Part shown: piece after piece, positions 6,147 to 7,974 of the stretch
Layout of the letters: every line of letters starts with the position of its first letter
Numbering within the stretch: position 1 is the first letter of the stretch
DNA from: CAYSBE01 sp964429245
Lineage (GTDB): Bacteria; Bacteroidota; Bacteroidia; UKL13-3
Length of the DNA stretch: 7,974 bases
Direction of reading: 5' to 3'
Assembly (NCBI GenBank): GCA_964429245.1
Contig: CAYSBE010000109.1
Location: 1 to 7,974 of the forward strand
Program-made: the position numbers and the translations under genes
The notes under the pieces: generated by a model
What the model was told of the DNA's origin: nothing
The model's input: the letters and a program-made list of their open reading frames with translations, nothing else
Database searches by the model: none

Positions 6147-7238
6147 ATGTTCATTATCAATCGTATTGTTTTCTTTTTTAACTCGATTGCGATTTTTGCA
6201 CTCCTCGTTTCTTATTCGGCACCATATATCAGTCCTGAGTTTTTGTGGTACCCTGCATTCTTGGGTTTGGCCTACCCTGCGTTGTTGGTTGTGAATGTGC
6301 TTTTCATTTTGTATTGGCTTGTTTTTTTCAATATGAAATTTTTGTTTTCGTTAGCAGCTATTGTTATCGGTTTCAATTATATCCCCAAATATGTTCAGTT
6401 GAATGACAAAAAAGCAAACGATAGCAAACCCGGAACCGAATTGCAAGTAGTTACATTTAATGCAAGGTATTTCGGACAACTCGATGAGTTTAATAGCCTA
6501 GAAACCGATTTATTTTTAGATAAACTGAGCAGATTAAATCCCGATATATTTTGTGCGCAAGAGTATCATGTACCGAACCTAGATGCTTCACAGAAACTGT
6601 TAGCAGAGGTGATGAAATATTTCAAAAATTATGAAAGCGCAAATGGGATGAAAAGAAATGAAGTTCTTAGAACCGAGAACGTCATCATCTATTCTAAACA
6701 CCCAATTATTCAATCAGGATTAGTTGAGCGCGAAAACGGAAGCGGAAATTTTACCGTGTATGCAGATATTGTAAAAACAGGAGATACCGTTCGTGTGATA
6801 AATACACATTTACAGTCAATCGGTTTTGCCAATAGAGAATATAAAGCCATAAGGGCAATTATGGGAGACGAAGACTCCCTGTCATTTTCAGAATTAAGAA
6901 ATGTAGGCAGTAAAATGAAGTATGCCTATATGCTACGTGCAAAACAAGTTGATGCCATCACTGATTTTATTTCTAAATCTCCTTACCCGGTAATTTTGTG
7001 TGGTGATTTTAACGATTCACCTGTTTCGTATGCCTATCGAAACTTAAAAGGAGAATTAAACGATGCATTTATGGAAGCTGCTTCCGGACTTGGTAGAACA
7101 TATATTGGTAAAGCACCTTCATTGCGAATTGATTATATTCTGTACGATAAAAAATTACAGGCATATGATTACTATGCCAAGGGTTTTGATTTCAGCGACC
7201 ATAAGATGGTAAGCTGTAAATTGAAAATTGTTCGTTAA
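6147..7238 (+). CDS. Membrane-anchored endonuclease/exonuclease/phosphatase (EEP) family protein
   Basis: This 363-aa protein joins three N-terminal hydrophobic helices (about 5-23, 36-60 and 64-79) to an EEP-superfamily catalytic domain (about 98-362). That Mg2+-dependent fold includes DNase I, exonuclease III, inositol-phosphate phosphatases and sphingomyelinases. Its signature residues are all present: Asn105 (VTFNAR), Glu139 (CAQEYH), His221 (INTHLQS), Asp287 and Asn289 (CGDFND), Asp329 (RIDYIL), and Asp351 with His352 (SDHKMV). Lysine/arginine placement (Arg6 before TM1, Lys64 between TM2 and TM3, none between TM1 and TM2) suggests that the catalytic domain faces outward. The substrate may therefore be a lipid, an extracellular nucleic acid or another envelope phosphodiester rather than cytoplasmic DNA; this is inference. 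It starts 2 bp after the second rhomboid. The superfamily is secure; the reaction is not. Confidence 0.88.
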   Translation: MFIINRIVFFFNSIAIFALLVSYSAPYISPEFLWYPAFLGLAYPALLVVNVLFILYWLVFFNMKFLFSLAAIVIGFNYIPKYVQLNDKKANDSKPGTELQVVTFNARYFGQLDEFNSLETDLFLDKLSRLNPDIFCAQEYHVPNLDASQKLLAEVMKYFKNYESANGMKRNEVLRTENVIIYSKHPIIQSGLVERENGSGNFTVYADIVKTGDTVRVINTHLQSIGFANREYKAIRAIMGDEDSLSFSELRNVGSKMKYAYMLRAKQVDAITDFISKSPYPVILCGDFNDSPVSYAYRNLKGELNDAFMEAASGLGRTYIGKAPSLRIDYILYDKKLQAYDYYAKGFDFSDHKMVSCKLKIVR

Positions 7239-7294
7239 TCACTCAGTTGATTTTTAGGAAGGAATTAATAAATTGCTGTTTAAACTATCCGATT

Positions 7295-7627
7295 ATGAAT
7301 CCATTCGAGCAACATGCAGAAAAAGCAAAGCAATTGTTACTTCAGCAACTTACACATGAAGAGGTACGTCTGCAATTAATGAATGAAGGATTGGATGAGC
7401 AATCATTAAGTGATGTAATGGATGAGGCCATTAAAAAAGCAGCACGTAGTAAAGCACTAAACCGTGGGGTGAAAATGATAGGCGTTGGTGCATTGTTTTT
7501 GTTCTTGGGATTCTTTTGCACCATCTGTTTTAACGATACCGGATTCAATGAAAAAATTTCATTATATGGTTTTACCTCATTAGGAGGTGTCTTGTTAATT
7601 GGTGGAATGATTTTGGTTTTTGGTTAA
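7295..7627 (+). CDS. Small two-helix membrane protein of unknown function
   Basis: I do not recognise this 110-aa protein. Residues 1-55 are hydrophilic and predicted helical (Glu/Gln/Lys-rich, with THEEVRLQLMNEGLDEQSL at 20-38). Two hydrophobic segments follow (about 61-79 and 89-109), joined by a short polar loop (FNDTGFNEK) and ending almost at the membrane, so it looks like a helical hairpin with a cytoplasmic N-terminal domain. The N-terminal pattern of short helices split by a 'G-[hydrophobic]-D/E' turn recurs in small Bacteroidota membrane proteins of unknown role, by general impression only. The ATG at 7295 is preferred; an extension to TTG 7247 would add 16 residues with little family-like character. 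It lies 56 bp after the EEP gene on the same strand with no evident promoter or terminator between, so it may be the last gene of the operon. Its last 33 bases overlap the end of pnuC on the other strand. Confidence 0.7.
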   Translation: MNPFEQHAEKAKQLLLQQLTHEEVRLQLMNEGLDEQSLSDVMDEAIKKAARSKALNRGVKMIGVGALFLFLGFFCTICFNDTGFNEKISLYGFTSLGGVLLIGGMILVFG

Positions 7628-7974
7628 TTCTGATTGCCATTCTTGGTAACCTTTAATACATAACATACAATAAAAAACCATGAGTATGGCATATAGCCAC
7701 AATCCTTGATTTGCATAGAGCCAGCAGCTTGCCGCATCTATTACAAACCAATAAATCCAGCTGCTGCGTATTTTTTTTACTTGCATAAATGTAGCAGCAA
7801 ATCCAAATGTTGTCAATACCGAATCTGCAAAAGGGTATTGGGAATTGGTATATTTTTGTAACAACAATCCAACTGCAAAAGCAATTATTGAAAGCATCGA
7901 AAATGTGATTAAATGGAAGTTTAATTTCCATTCGTGGGTAATTGTATTATTTGCTTTTTGCTTATTCCAATGCC
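7595..7974 (-). CDS. pnuC: PnuC-family vitamin-precursor transporter, 5' end outside the window
   Basis: This is the C-terminal part of a PnuC-family transporter. These inner-membrane facilitators import nicotinamide riboside (PnuC) or related vitamins such as thiamine (PnuT). The frame stays open past the first internal ATG (7897) to the window edge and adds PnuC-like residues beginning HWNKQKANN, so ATG 7897 is not the true start. About 126 residues are present. Hydrophobic helices alternate with the family pattern: ADSVLTTFGFAATFMQVKKI, then WIYWFVIDAASCWLYANQGL, then WLYAILMVFYCML and GYQEW. WIYWFVID fits the W-x-x-W-x-x-x-N/D motif described for the family as I recall it. Which vitamin is carried cannot be read from this fragment; an adjacent TPP riboswitch, NadR or thiamine pyrophosphokinase gene outside the window would decide it. 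The stop lies within the final codons of the convergent small membrane gene. Confidence 0.85.
   Translation of the reverse strand, partial: HWNKQKANNTITHEWKLNFHLITFSMLSIIAFAVGLLLQKYTNSQYPFADSVLTTFGFAATFMQVKKIRSSWIYWFVIDAASCWLYANQGLWLYAILMVFYCMLCIKGYQEWQSELTKNQNHSTN

Noticed and set aside
7247..7294. TTG 7247 as the start of the small membrane protein, with a purine-rich AGGAAGGA at 7256-7263
   Set aside because: The purine-rich run lies after the TTG and about 30 nt before ATG 7295, so it suits neither as a ribosome-binding site; ATG 7295 gives a more natural N-terminus.
7653..7931. 92-codon minus-strand frame inside the pnuC region
   Set aside because: It is out of frame with pnuC, which has clear family motifs and stays open to the window edge; the alternative shows no recognisable domain.
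1..7974. CRISPR array, insertion sequence, tRNA, toxin-antitoxin or defence island
   Set aside because: No regularly spaced repeats, transposase motifs, terminal inverted repeats, cloverleaf-like segments or defence domains were seen; the gene content looks like ordinary chromosome.

Overview
The window looks like chromosomal core-genome DNA from a member of the Bacteroidota. Three things point there. The primary sigma factor is short (287 aa), lacks region 1.1 and has the MRQLKI-type N-terminus seen in this phylum. The promoter-like sites match the Bacteroidota -7 element TAnnTTTG rather than TATAAT. Shine-Dalgarno sequences are largely absent before the starts. The order or family cannot be settled from this sequence. 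Base composition is moderately AT-rich throughout, with no mobile element, integration scar, tRNA, rRNA or CRISPR array.

Layout. A family 2 glycosyltransferase (14-898, minus) is divergent from feoA-feoB (948-3292, plus), a ferrous iron uptake pair whose reading frames overlap by four bases. The 49-bp divergent gap holds two back-to-back -7-like elements, and neither flanking gene has an ATG start. After a 152-bp gap comes the primary sigma factor rpoD (3445-4308), closed by a strong intrinsic terminator and followed by a second, weaker hairpin. A perfect TAnnTTTG element then precedes a tightly packed plus-strand cluster: two different rhomboid intramembrane serine proteases (4428-5270 and 5281-6144, 10 bp apart), a membrane-anchored endonuclease/exonuclease/phosphatase-family enzyme (6147-7238, 2 bp further on) and, after 56 bp, a small two-helix membrane protein (7295-7627). 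The right edge holds the 3' part of a PnuC-family vitamin-precursor transporter on the minus strand (from 7974 down to 7595). It overlaps the small membrane gene tail to tail.

How the genes relate. FeoA and FeoB act together in Fe(II) import. RpoD is the sigma factor expected to recognise the TAnnTTTG-like sites seen here, possibly including its own. The rhomboid-rhomboid-phosphodiesterase cluster is the most suggestive part. All its products are membrane proteins, both proteases keep the Ser-His dyad, and the predicted topology puts the third enzyme's catalytic domain outside the cytoplasm. A shared envelope role is inferred from spacing alone. I found no clear-cut new defence or mobile system. 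The observations worth a second look are the ATG-less divergent start region, the differing architectures of the two rhomboids, and the operon they form.
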